Assembly: GCA_026826555.1 (NCBI GenBank)
Contig: JAKSZT010053881.1
Span: 10,849,485 to 10,913,484, forward strand
Source: Tolypeutes matacus
Taxonomy: Eukaryota; Chordata; Mammalia; Cingulata; Chlamyphoridae
Direction of reading: 5' to 3'
DNA: 64,000 bases
Positions within the stretch are counted from its first letter, which is position 1. Each line of letters starts with the position of its first letter. Shown here one piece after another: positions 13,901-25,900 of this stretch. The notes under the pieces were generated by a model. The model searched no databases, was not told the DNA's origin, and worked only from the letters and a program-made list of their open reading frames with translations. A program made the position numbers and the translations under genes.

Positions 13901-16900
13901 TAATTGAGAGGGAGCTTAGACCTCATGAAACAGATGGATGGAACTATCTTGCTTGCAGTTGCAGACACTCTCTGTTCCTTGGGATGGTGGTTGTCCATCA
14001 TCATGTCCTTGTTAGTTGTCCTGGGTGAGTCCAATGAACTGGAGAGTAGGTGTTGCAACTCTGCTGAAATTCAGGGCTCAACTGACACATGGACAGATCA
14101 AAGGTTTAAATCTCTGGGACATATATTTATCAAGTATAGTTCTAACGATATATTGAAGTAAAAGAGGCAGAAGAGCCAGGTGAAGAGAACCTAGAAATGA
14201 GTCTAATTCTGTTACACTGGGGAACATAAATTCCAAAGTAAGGTCCACTCACAGGGTGCTGAATTCCTGAGCTGTCTGCCCTGCTTATAGTTTCTGGATG
14301 TCTCTAGAGCCCTCAGGAGCCCTGCTATTGGAGGTACTGTTTGCTGTGGCAGCCAGTGAGATCCTGCTGAGACTTGCATAGGCATAACCTCTGGGATGAC
14401 CTCCCAACTCACTTTGAAGTCTCTTAGCTGTAAAAACTCATTTGTGTTAACCATTTCCCCCTTTTGGTCAAAGTCTTTTTCCAGATGCATTAATAGTTGG
14501 CCTGTAGTAATAATCCCTCAGTGCCAGGGAAACTTATCCCTAGGAGTCATGTCCCATGCAGGGGGGAAGGTAGTGCGTTTATATGCTGAGTGTGGCTTAG
14601 AGAGAGCCACATTTGAGCAAAAAGGAGGCTTTTAGGAGTTAACTCTTAGGCAGAATATAATACTAGGCTAAGTTTCAATTTCACAAGAAAAGCTTCGTAA
14701 GTACAATCAATATCAAGGGCCTGGTGTAATGGTCTGCTCTCCTTCACTAGGCACTGCCCTTGCACTTGGGGTTCCTTGTTGTCCTATTAGAGAATGTAGC
14801 AGAACTCCCCAGGATGGGAATTCAATATTCTTTGATTATTGTATGGATCTCCACACACCCAGACCATACTCCATGAACACTTGAACATATTCATATGCCT
14901 TAGAGGCATGCCCCAGGTGAAACCCTTCCATGCATCCCCCCATCACTGGCACCCTGCACCAGTGATATTCTCCTGCTACTGTTGTGACCCCTCTGTGATC
15001 CAAAACCTCTCCAAAAATGAAGCCAACAAAATAACCAAATAAAATTAATAAGAAAATGAAATAATTTTTGAAGTAGCCAATAAAATACAAAAATTTTTTA
15101 ATTGGAAATAATAAAAATTTTTTTTTTTAATTTTTAGACATTGTGTCTTTCACCACTGTAAGATCTTTTGTCCTGTATGTACAGTGACATTTTCTTCCAT
15201 ATATTCCCCCAGCATCTTATTTTTTTCATTTTCTCTTCAAAGAAGCTTTAGGATACGGAAAAGTCACATAGAGAATATAGGGGATTCGTATATACTCAAG
15301 GCCTTCCCCCTTTCCCCCTCTCCCCTATTAATAACATTTTACACGTGGATGGTATATTTATTACAATTGATGTACAAATATTGAAGCATTGCTACTTAAC
15401 CATGGTCAATGGTTTATATTATGGTTTACGTTTTGGATTGTACACTTTTATAGGTTTTGATGAAACGTGAAGTGGCCTGTATCCGTTGTTGCAAGATCAT
15501 GCTGAACAATTCTATGCTGGTCTGTTAGGGGGAGATGTAGGGTCGGGGGATTGGGTTGGACTATCCATGGAACTGGGAGGATGGTTGGGGAAAGGAGCAG
15601 GTGAACTTAAAACTACAATGTTGGGAATGTTCTTTTGGCAAAAATGGCACGGGAGGGTTACTTGTGTAGGGTGTTGGATGTGAGGGGGTGTGTAGGACAA
15701 GGTGCACCTGGGACAGGCCTCTATGGAATATGTAAGTGTTCATATTGTCATACTGTATTATATCAGTGGGTGGAGACCTACACAATAAACAAGAAAATAT
15801 CAAACTCCCATCCTGGGGAGTTCTGCTATATTCTCAGTTAGAGAGACAAGAATCCCTCGAGGACATAGGCAGTACCCGATAAAAGAAAACAGACCAGTAT
15901 GTCAAACCCTCAATATTATTGCAAGTAACTATGAATCTTATTCTTCAAAAATTGAAACTTAGTGGTTACCTTAGGTTCCAAGAGGAGGGGGAGGGAGGAA
16001 TAGAATAGATGGAATGTAGGGCATTTTTAGGGCACTAGAATTATTCAGCATGATCCTGATACATCTTTTTATTGTGTTGGCTAATTAGCTGATTATCCAT
16101 CTCCCCCACTAAAATAGAAACTATATCAGGGCAGCTACTTTGTCTCCTTTGGTCACTGCTATATCCTTAGCACCTAAAACAGTATATATCACATAATCAT
16201 CAATAAATATTTGTTGGGTTACATACATAAATCAAGCAGGGCCTCTGATAGTACGTTGGGGTGTCAGTGACAAAAATGATGACTGGCCCAATCATTTCAA
16301 GGACTGGCTAAAAATATTTATATGGGATTTACATTGATATGCAACATCGTTGGACTCTGTGCCCCTGTTACCATCAAGTTTGGTAATTTTTACTGATTTC
16401 TCTCCATTTTGTCAGCCCTGAAGTCAAATGTCATTACCTACCAGCTAACCTACCTCATCCAGCTGATTTTTAGATCTACTAACTTACTCTTCACTGGTTT
16501 TTTTTCTCTAAGAAAGTAATACCTTACTAGGGATTTAACTTGGCTATGTAAAAAAATTTTAGAGGGGTAGCAATCCCTGTGACAAGTTTTACTTTAGGAG
16601 AGAATAAGGTCATGGCCTTAACCCACCTGTGCAGATTATCGGTGGCTTTTGATTATCCATGCCAATATATTTTCATCTGTGGCATGGATCATCAAATGTT
16701 AGCTTCTTTTTTTACTATATATTATTATGTATTCTGTCATAAATGTTAAATTCATGATAAAATATACAGTAGGCGACTTAAATAAGAGTTCAGATTGATA
16801 CAATACATTTGTAATTTTCTCATTAAAAAAAACTTTTTCTGAATATCAGTTTCATAGTAGTTTATATTTGGGAGAGGGAAATTCACTTATTGTAAGAGAA

Positions 16901-19900
16901 ATCAGAGTAAGAAATAGGCTACCATATCATTTAATTTCATCGTACAAATATCTTGTGCTTTTTAGGCTATGAAAGAGCAGGAACAATACATTGCAACTCA
17001 GTACAAGGAAACTGTAGATTTGGAGCAAGAGTTGAGGCTAACCCGGGAGCAGATGCAGAACTCTCATACAGAATTAATGGAGGCTCGTCGTCAACAAGTC
17101 CAAGGACAGAGAGAAATAGAAAGGCTCTCAAGTGAACTGGAAGAAATAAAACAACTCTCTAAAGAGAAAGTAATTCCTATTCTAAATAATTTTACCTTAC
17201 TAAAAATCTTAAAATGTCAACATTTACTTTTTTTAACTGTAGAATATAGTTCTTACAAAAAGTAATTGTATTATATTTAGCATAATTTTTCTTTATTACA
17301 AAAGTTGTAGGTTTATAAAACAATCATGCATAAAACACGTGATTCCCATATACCACTCTATTATTAACACCTTGCATTAGGTGGGACATGTGTTACAATT
17401 GATGAAAACACATTTTTATAATTGTATTATTAACATTAAGTCCGTGGTTTAACTTAGGGTTCCATAAAATTTTTTTGCTGCTACATATATACAACCTAAC
17501 ACCTCACTTTTAAACCACATTCATATATATATTTCAGTTCTGTTAATTATGTTCACAGTGTTGTGCTATCATCACCACCATCCGTTACCAAAGTATTTCC
17601 AAATAGGAACTCTGTACATTTAAGCCTTAACTTCCCATTTCTTATCGCCACCCAATGCCGTGATAACATATTCTAGATTCTAACCCCGTAAGTTTGCTTT
17701 TTCTAGATATTTCATATCAGTGAGATCATACAATATTTGTCCTTTTGTGTCTGGCTTATTTCACCTTACATGATTTCTTCAAGGTTCATCCATGTTGTCA
17801 CATGTATCAGAACTTCATTCCTTTTTACATCTGAATAATATGATAATATTCCATTGTGTGGATATACCACATTTCATTTATCTATTCATCATTTTAGGGA
17901 CACTTGGGTGGCTTCCATATTTTGGCAATTGTGAATAATGCCATTAACATTGGTGTGCAACTATCTGTTCGAGTCCCTGCTTTCAATTCTTTTGGGCATA
18001 TGCCTAGTACTGGAATTGTCGTTATAGTATGTTAATTCCATACTTAACTTTCTGAGGAACTGCCAAACTGTCTTCCATAGTGCTGTACCATTTTACATTG
18101 CCACCAGCAATGAATGAGTGTTTCTGTTTATCTGCATCCTCTCCAACACTTGTAATTTTCTGGTTTTTGTTTTGGTTTTTTTTGTTTTCCCTTGAGGTAC
18201 TGGGGACCAGGGATTGAACATGGGTCCTCATATGTAGGAAGCTAGTGCTCAACCACTGAGCCACATCCGCTTCCCTAAGCTGGTTTTTTTGTTTGTTTTG
18301 CTTGTTGTTTTGTTTCTTTTTTTGTTTTTTCAGGAGTCACGGGCAACCAAACCCAGGACCTCCAATGTTGGAGGCAGGTGCTCAACTGCTTGAGCCACAT
18401 CGGCTCCACTCCATTTTTTTAATAACAGCTTTTCTAATGGATATGAAATGGTATCTCATTGTGGTTTTGATTTGCATTTCCCTGATGGCTAATGATGTTG
18501 AGCATCTTTTTATGTACCTTCTGGCCATTTGTATGTCTTCTTTGGAGAGATGTCTATTCAAGTCTTTTGCTCATTTTCTATGTGGGTTGTCTTTTTGTTG
18601 TTAAATTGAAGGATTTCTTTATATATTCTGAATATTAAACCTTTATTGGAAATGTGGTTTCCAAATATTTTCTCCTATTGTTGTTGTTTTACTTTCATGA
18701 TGAAGTCCTTTGAGGCACAGAAGTTTTTAATTTTATGAGATCCCATTTATTTTTTTTCTTTGGTTGCTTGTGTTTTGGATATAAAATCTAAGAAACCATT
18801 GCCTAATACAAGGTCCTGAAGGTGCTTTCCTATGTTTTCTTCTAGGAGTTTTTTTTGTTTGTTTGTTTTTGTTTTTGTAATTATACATATAAATTTTTTT
18901 TTTTTTAATCAAACAATATATTACACAATATATTTGGTTCATAGTAATGCATTCATACAGTATTTGTCCTTTTGTGTCTGGCTTGCTTCACTTAGCCTAA
19001 TGTCCTCCAGGTTCATCCATGTTGCCATATGCTTTATGACTTCATTTCTTCTTACAGGTGCATAATATTCCATCGTGTGAATAGTCCACAGTTTGTTTAT
19101 CCATTCATCTGTTGATGGACACCTGGGTTGTTTCCAACTTTTGGCAATGGTGAATAATGTGGCTATGAACATCGGTGTGCAGATGTCTGTTCGTGTCACT
19201 GCTCTCAGTTCTTCTGGGTATATACCCAGTAGTGGTATTGCAGGGTCACATTGCAAGTCTATATTCAACTTCTTTAGGAACTGCCAAACAGTCCTCCATA
19301 GTGGTTGTACCATCCTGCCTTCCCACCAGCAGTGAAGAAGTGTTCCTATCTCTCCACATCCTCTAAAACACTTGTAGTTCTCCATCTTTTTAATAGTGGC
19401 CATTCTGATAGGTGTGAAATGATATCTCATTGTAGTTTTGATTTGCATTTCCCTAATCATGAGTGATGTTGAGCATTTCTTCATGTGTTTTTTTGCCATT
19501 TGTATTTCTTCTTTGGAGAAATGTCTATTCAAGTCTTTGGCCCAATTTTAATTGGGTCATTTGTCTTTTTATTTGAGTTGTAACATTTCTTTATATATCC
19601 TGGATATTAAACCCTTATCAGATATGTGATTTCCAAATATTTTTTCCCATTGAGTTGGCTACCTTTTCACCCTTCTGACAAAGTCCTGTGAGGTGCAAAA
19701 GTGTTTAATTTTGAGGAGGTTCCATTTATCTATTTTTTCTTTTGTTGCACGTGCTTTGGGTGTAAGGTCCAAGAAACCACCACCTGCTTCAAGGTCTTGA
19801 AGATGTTTCCTTACATTTTCTTCTAGTAGTTTTATGGTCCTGGCTTTTATATTTAGATCTTTGATCCATTTTGAGTTGATTCTTGTATAGGGGGTGAGAT

Positions 19901-22900
19901 AGGGGTCCTCTTTCATTCTTTTGGTTATAGATATCCAGTTCTCCCAACACCATTTGTTGAAGAGACTGTTTTTTCCATCAGCATGGGCTTGGTAGGTTTG
20001 TCAAAAACCAGTTGACTGTATAGGTGAGGGTATATTTCTGGGTTCTCAATTCTATTCCAGTGATCAATATGTCTATCTTTATGCCAGTACCATGCTGTTT
20101 TGACCACTGTAGCTTTGTAATATGTTTCAAGGTCAGGCAGTGAAATTCCTCCCACATCGCTCTTCTTTTTTAGAATGCTTTTGGCTATTCCGGTGCACTT
20201 ACCCTTCCAGATGAATTTGGTAATTGCCTTCTCTAATTGTGTAGAGTAAGCTGTTGGGATTTTGTTTGGTATTGCATTGAATCTATAAATCAGTTTGGGC
20301 AAGATTGCCATCTTCACAATATTTATTCTTCCAATCCATGAACACGGAATGTCTTTCCATTTTTTTAGGTCTTTTAAAATTTCTTTTAGCATTGTTTTGT
20401 AGTTTTCTGCATATAGGTCCTGTACTTCTTTGGTTAAATTAACTCCTAGGTATTTGAGTCTTTTTGTTGCTATTGAAAATGGAATTTTCCTCCTGATTTC
20501 CTCCTCAGGTTGTTCAGTACTAGTGTACAAAAACATTACTGATTTTTGTGTGTTGATCTTGTGTCTTGCCACTTTGCTGAGCTCATTTATTAGTTCAAGT
20601 AGCTTTGTTGTGGATACTTCAGGATTTTCTAAATACAGGATCATGTCATCCGCAAACAGTGAGAGTTTTACTTCCTCTTTTCCTATTTGGATGCCTTTAA
20701 TTTTTTTGTCTTGTCTAATTGCCCTAGCTAGAACTTCTAGTACAATGTTGAATAACAGTGGTGACAGTGGGCATCCTTGTCTTGTTCCTGATTTTAGGGG
20801 GGAAAGCTTTCAACCTTTCCCCATTGAGTATGATGTTGGCTGTGGGTTTTTCATATATGCCTTTTATCATATTGAGGAATTTTCCTTTTATTCCTATCTT
20901 TTGAAGTATTTTTATCAAAAAAGGATGTTGGATTTTGTCGAATGCCTTTTCTGCATCTATTGAGATGGTCATGTGGTTTTTTTCCTTCAATTTGTTAATG
21001 TGGTGTATTATATTGATCGATTTTCTTACGTTGAACCAGCCTTGCATACCAGGAATAAATCCCACTTGGTCGTGACGTATAAGTCTTTTGATATGCTGTT
21101 GGATTCGATTTGCAAGAATTTTGTTGAGAATTTTTACATCTATGTTCATTAGAGAGATTGGTCTGTAATTTTCTTTTCTTGTGGAATCTTTATCTGGCTT
21201 TGGTTTTAGGGTGAGATTGGCTTCATAAAATGTGTTGGGTAATTTTCCCTCCTCTTTAATTTTTAGGGAGAGTTTAAACAGGATTGGTGTTAATTCTTTT
21301 AGAAATGCTTGGTAGAATTCACCTGTGAAGCCATCTGGTCCTGGACTTTTCTTTGCTGGGAGATTTTTGATGACGGATTCAATCTCCTTAATTGTTATTG
21401 GTTTGTTAAGTTCTTGTATTTCTTGTAACGTCAGTGTAGGTTGGTTGTGCGTTTCTAGAAATTGGTCCATTTCATCTAGGTTGTCTAGTTTGTTGGCATA
21501 TAGTTTCTCATAATATCCTCTTATGATTCATTTTATTTCTGTGAGGTCATTTGTAATTTCCCGCCTTTCCTTTCTGATTGTATTTATTTGCATCTTCTTT
21601 CTCTTTTTCTTTGTTAGTTTAGCGAGGAGTTTGTCAATTTTATTGATCTTCTCAAAGAACCAGCTTTTGGTTTTGTTGATTTTCTCTATTTTTCTGTTCC
21701 CAGTTTCATTTACTTCTGCTCTAATCTTTATTATTTCTTTCCTTCTGCTTGCTTTGGGATTGGTTTGCTGTTCTTTTTCTAGTTTCTCTAGTTGTTCAGT
21801 TAAATATTTGAGTTTAGCTCTTTCTTGTTTTTTAATATAGGCATTTAGGGCTATAAATTTCCCTCTCAAGACTGCCTTTGCTGTATCCCGTAAGTTTTGA
21901 TACATTCTGTTCTCATTTTCATTTGTCTCAATATTTTTACTGATTTCACTTGCAATTTCTTCTTTGACCCACCAAATATTTAGGAGTGTGCTGTTCATTG
22001 TCCACACATTTGCAAATTTACTTTTTTCCTGTCTGTTATTGATTTCTAGTTTTATTCCATTATGATCTGAGAAGGTGCTTTGTATAATTTCAGTCTTTTT
22101 ATATTTATTGAGAGCTGTCTTGTAACCTCACATGTGGTCTATCCTGGAGAAAGATCCATGAGCAGTTGAGAAGAATATAAAACCGCTGAGTTTGGATGCA
22201 TTGTTCTGTATATGTCTGTTAGGTCTAACTTGTTTATCATATTATTCAAGTTCTCTGTTTCCTTGTTGATCTTCTGTCTAGTTGTTCTATATGAGGATGT
22301 GAGAGGGGTGTTGAAGTCTCCAACGATTATGGTAGAAATGTCTATTTCTCCCTTCATTTTTGCCATGGTTTGTCTCATATATTTTGGGGCACCCTGGTTA
22401 GGTGTGTAGATATTTATGACTGTTATATCTTTCTGGAGGATCGTCCCTTTTATTAATATATAATGGCCTTCTGCATCTCTTCTCTTTTTTGCATTCAAGG
22501 GCTGTTTTGTCTGATATTAGTATAGCTACCCCTTCTCTTTTCTGGTTACTATTAGCGTGGAGTATCTTTTTCCAACCCTTTACTTTCAGCCGGTTTGTAT
22601 CCCTGGGTCTGAGGTGAGTTTCTTGTAAGCAGCATATTGATGGCTCATGTTTTTTTATCCATTCTGTCAGCCTGTATCTTTTGATTGGGGAATTTAATCC
22701 ATTCACATACAATGATATTACTGAAAATGCACTATTTATTTCCTCCATTTTATTCTTTGGTTTTCATATGTCATCTTTTTTTGTTTCTCTTTTTGTTCTT
22801 TTGGTTATCCTTTCTGCTTTTCTTTCTTCTATACTCTCCTCCAAGCCTCTCTCTCCTGTCTTTTTATTTCAGGTTGTAAGGCTTCCTTTAATATTTCCTG

Positions 22901-25900
22901 CAAAGGTGAACTCTTTTTTGCAAACTCTCTTAGTTTCTGTTTGCTTGTGAATACTTTATATTCACCTTAAGATTTGAAGGACAGTTTTGCTAGATAAAGA
23001 ATTCTTGACTGGCAGTTTTTCTCTTTCAGTTTTCTAATTGTAGCATACCACTGTCTTCTCGCCTCCATGGTTTCTGAAGAGAATTCTGCACTAAGTCTTA
23101 CTGGACGCCCTTTGTACGTGATCGTTTGCTTCTCTCTTGCTGCTCTGAGAATTTTCTCTTTATCTTTTACATTTGACATTCTGTATAATATGTGTCTTAG
23201 AGTAGGTCTATTTGGATTTATTCTCATTGGGGTACGGTGTGCTTCTTGGACATGTAAGTTCATTTCTTTCATGAGAGTTGGGAAATTTTCAGCTATTATT
23301 TCCTCAAATACTCTTTCTGCCCCTTTTCCTTTCTCTTCCTCTTCTGGAACTCCCATGACACGTATGTTGTTGCGTTTTGTGTTGTCATTCAACTCTCTGA
23401 GCCCCTGCTCAATTTTTTCCGTTCTTTTCTCTCTTCAGTTTTAGCTACTCTGTCTTCGATATCCCTTATTCTTTCTTCTATCACTTCGAGTCTGCTGTGT
23501 ATGCCTCAAATGTATTTTGACTTCACCTATTGTGTCTTTTATTCCCATGAACTCCGTTACTTTTCTGTTCAGGATTTCAAATTCTTCTTTGTGTTCGCTC
23601 AATGACTTCTTGATGTCATTTATCTCTTTAAGTATATTCTCTTTCATCTCATTAATTTGATTTTGGAAATTTGTGCTTATCTCACTGATTAGTTCTCTCA
23701 AATTCTGCATCTCTTCTGGGACTTTGTTTTATTCCTTTTCTTGGGCCATGTCTTCTATTTTCTTAGTATAGCTCATAATTTTTTGCTGGTGCTTAGGCAT
23801 CTGGTTAGTTTGTATTTTACTTAGATGCTCTATCTCCTTCTCTTTTATGGGGTTTTAGTGGCAGGAGGCTGTGAGTTACCACAGCTCTTTGATTTTTGGC
23901 TCAACCTTGATTGTTAGGATTGTTCTGCTAGTTGTTCAAAACTGGGCACTGGACCCAGTAATTGGTTGTAGAGTCGCTTCCTAGGGCCTTGGGCAGGGAG
24001 GCTATAGAGGCCAGGAAAAGCCTCTCTTATTAATTTTCTTATGTGCACTTCCTTGGTCTGCCAGTAAATGGCACTTTTTGGCAGCTTTCAATTCAATGCC
24101 TGGTCGGAGCGTATTTGTTGTGACACAGACCAGATCAATGTGATAGAGCTTCCTGTCTGGGGGCTAGGAGCCCTGTGATTCAAACTTTCTGAGACAGTTC
24201 TCCAGACTTCTCTCATAGCGCCCTCTTTTCTCAGCTAGGAAATATTTCCACTCCCTTCTGAATCCTCAACAATCAGTCCCTGTTAGTGGAGGAGGAGATT
24301 GGGAGGTTTGTATATCTTTAGCCCCTTGCAAGCTCCAAGGCAAACAATGGCGCAGCCCCACCCAGCCTGGAAGGGTTCTCGGGACAGGGCAGATGAAACC
24401 TGGGAGTCAAAAGCAGGGTCTCTCTCCCCTCTCCTGTGGAGTCCTAAACAATTAGTCCAGGCTAGAAGAGAGGAAGGTTGCAAGGGTCGGATTTCTCCAG
24501 TCTTTCCTAGGCTCCCAGTGCAAACCGCCATGTGAGGGGGCGGATATGGCTCAAATGGTTGGGCATCTGTCTGCCATATGGAGGGACCTGGGTTCGATCC
24601 CCGGGACTTCCCGGTAAAATAAAAAATATATATATAGAAGGCACATGGGCTGCCAGGCTCTGTGTGCCGCTGAGCCGTCGGGCCCCGGGAGCCATGCAGC
24701 AGGATGATGACGTAACAGGGGAGAGACAAGATGAGATGCTCCGAAAGCTCCAGAAGCCAGGAGCAGAGGTGGCACAGGCGGCAGAATACCTCTCTCCTAC
24801 ATCGGAGGTCTCCAGGATCGAATCCTGGTGAAGACTGGAGGAGGAGGATGAGAAGAGATGGCAGGAAACAGACACGGAGAATTGCCCAGCGAATGGACAC
24901 AAAACAGCAAATGGGGCAGGGGGTGGTTAAAATGGATAAATTAAATAAATAAATCTTTAAAAACAAACAAACAAACAACCGCCATGTGGAAGGGTCTGTG
25001 GGGCTCCGCAGCCCAAATTTACAGGTCAGAACCTGAGTCAGCCTAAGGCTGTGTCCCTCTATCTCCCCTTTCCGGGAGTGGTAGATCCCTGGAGCCCCCT
25101 TTGTCTGTAGTCCCAGGCCCAGAGGCCCGAGAATTCTGAAGAGTGTGGAGGAGGGTGCCAGCAGCAGCAGAAGCTGCTACTTCTCACTCACGGTTCTGTT
25201 GTCACGATTTCCCTCTTCTGTCCCTCTCTCCTCTGGGTGGTGTGCAGCCTTCATCTGCTGTCCTAAACCCTAGAAGATCTTTTTCGGTGCTGTTTCATCT
25301 TGTCCTCTAGCTATTTTTCTGGAGAAGAGATTCCCATGTCTTACTAGTCCGCCATCTTCCCGGAAGTCCTCTTCTAGGAGTTTTATAGTTCTGGCTCTTA
25401 TATTTAGGTCTTTGATCCATTTTGAGTTGATTTTTGTATATAGTGTGAGTTAGGGATCCACCTTCATTCTTTTGCACATGGACATAGAGTTTTCCCAGCA
25501 CTATTTGTTAAAAGGACGATTATTTCCCAATTGAGTGGATTTGGCATCCTTGCCCAAAATCAGTTGGACATATATGTGAGTGTTAATTTTTGAGCTTTCA
25601 GTTTGATTCCATTGTTTTATTTATTTTTTTTTTTTTAAAGATTTTTATTTATTTATTCATTTATCCCCCCCTTGCTGCTTGTGCTCGCTGGGTCAGCTAA
25701 CCACGCCGTGCGGGCGGGCTTGCCTTCACCAGGAGGCCCCGGGAACCGAACCCAGGGCCTCCCATATGGTAAACGGGAGCCCTACTGATTGAGCCACAGC
25801 TGCTTCCCGATTCCATTGTTTTATATGTCTGTCCTTGTGCCAGTACCATGTTTAGCATAATTTTTAAATATAATTAGGAAATCCCTCAGAACTGAGTTTT

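Larger units (their letters stand above)
12220..16965 (+). other. CCDC18: CCDC18 intron (4.7 kb)
   Basis: Holds a solo LTR (12643-13263), two copies of the A-tailed 1.5-kb family (13420-15010 and 15228-16070) and an L2 3' end (about 16050-16240). About 700 bp of AT-rich unique sequence precedes the next exon. Confidence 0.75.
18853..25369 (-). mobile_element. Full-length L1, inactive
   Basis: About 6.5 kb including a nested 0.44-kb SINE. A perfect 15-bp target duplication, tcttctaggagtttt, lies at 18838-18852 and 25370-25384. The minus-strand order is: 5' UTR (25369 to about 23800), ORF1 (about 23710-22967), ORF2 (22748-18939), short 3' UTR, A-rich tail. The 5' end carries aagatggcgg, a YY1-type site as in other L1 promoters. 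Both ORFs are broken, so it is not autonomous now. It is antisense to CCDC18. Confidence 0.93.
23800..25369 (-). promoter_or_regulatory. L1 5' UTR and promoter region
   Basis: GC-richer than its surroundings, lying between ORF1 and the 5' target duplication. A DAS dimer SINE (24535-24976) is inserted in it. The first bases on the minus strand include the YY1-type site listed separately. Whether it still has sense or antisense promoter activity cannot be judged from sequence alone. Confidence 0.75.

Noticed and set aside
20724..21470. Minus-strand open frame with reverse-transcriptase motifs as a possible host gene
   Set aside because: It is a fragment of the L1 ORF2 at 18939-22748, with matching sequence on both sides and frameshifts at its ends.
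24283..24978. Minus-strand open frame of 231 codons
   Set aside because: It lies over the dimeric SINE in the L1 5' UTR and translates tRNA-like DNA; the same peptide-like patterns recur at other SINE copies.
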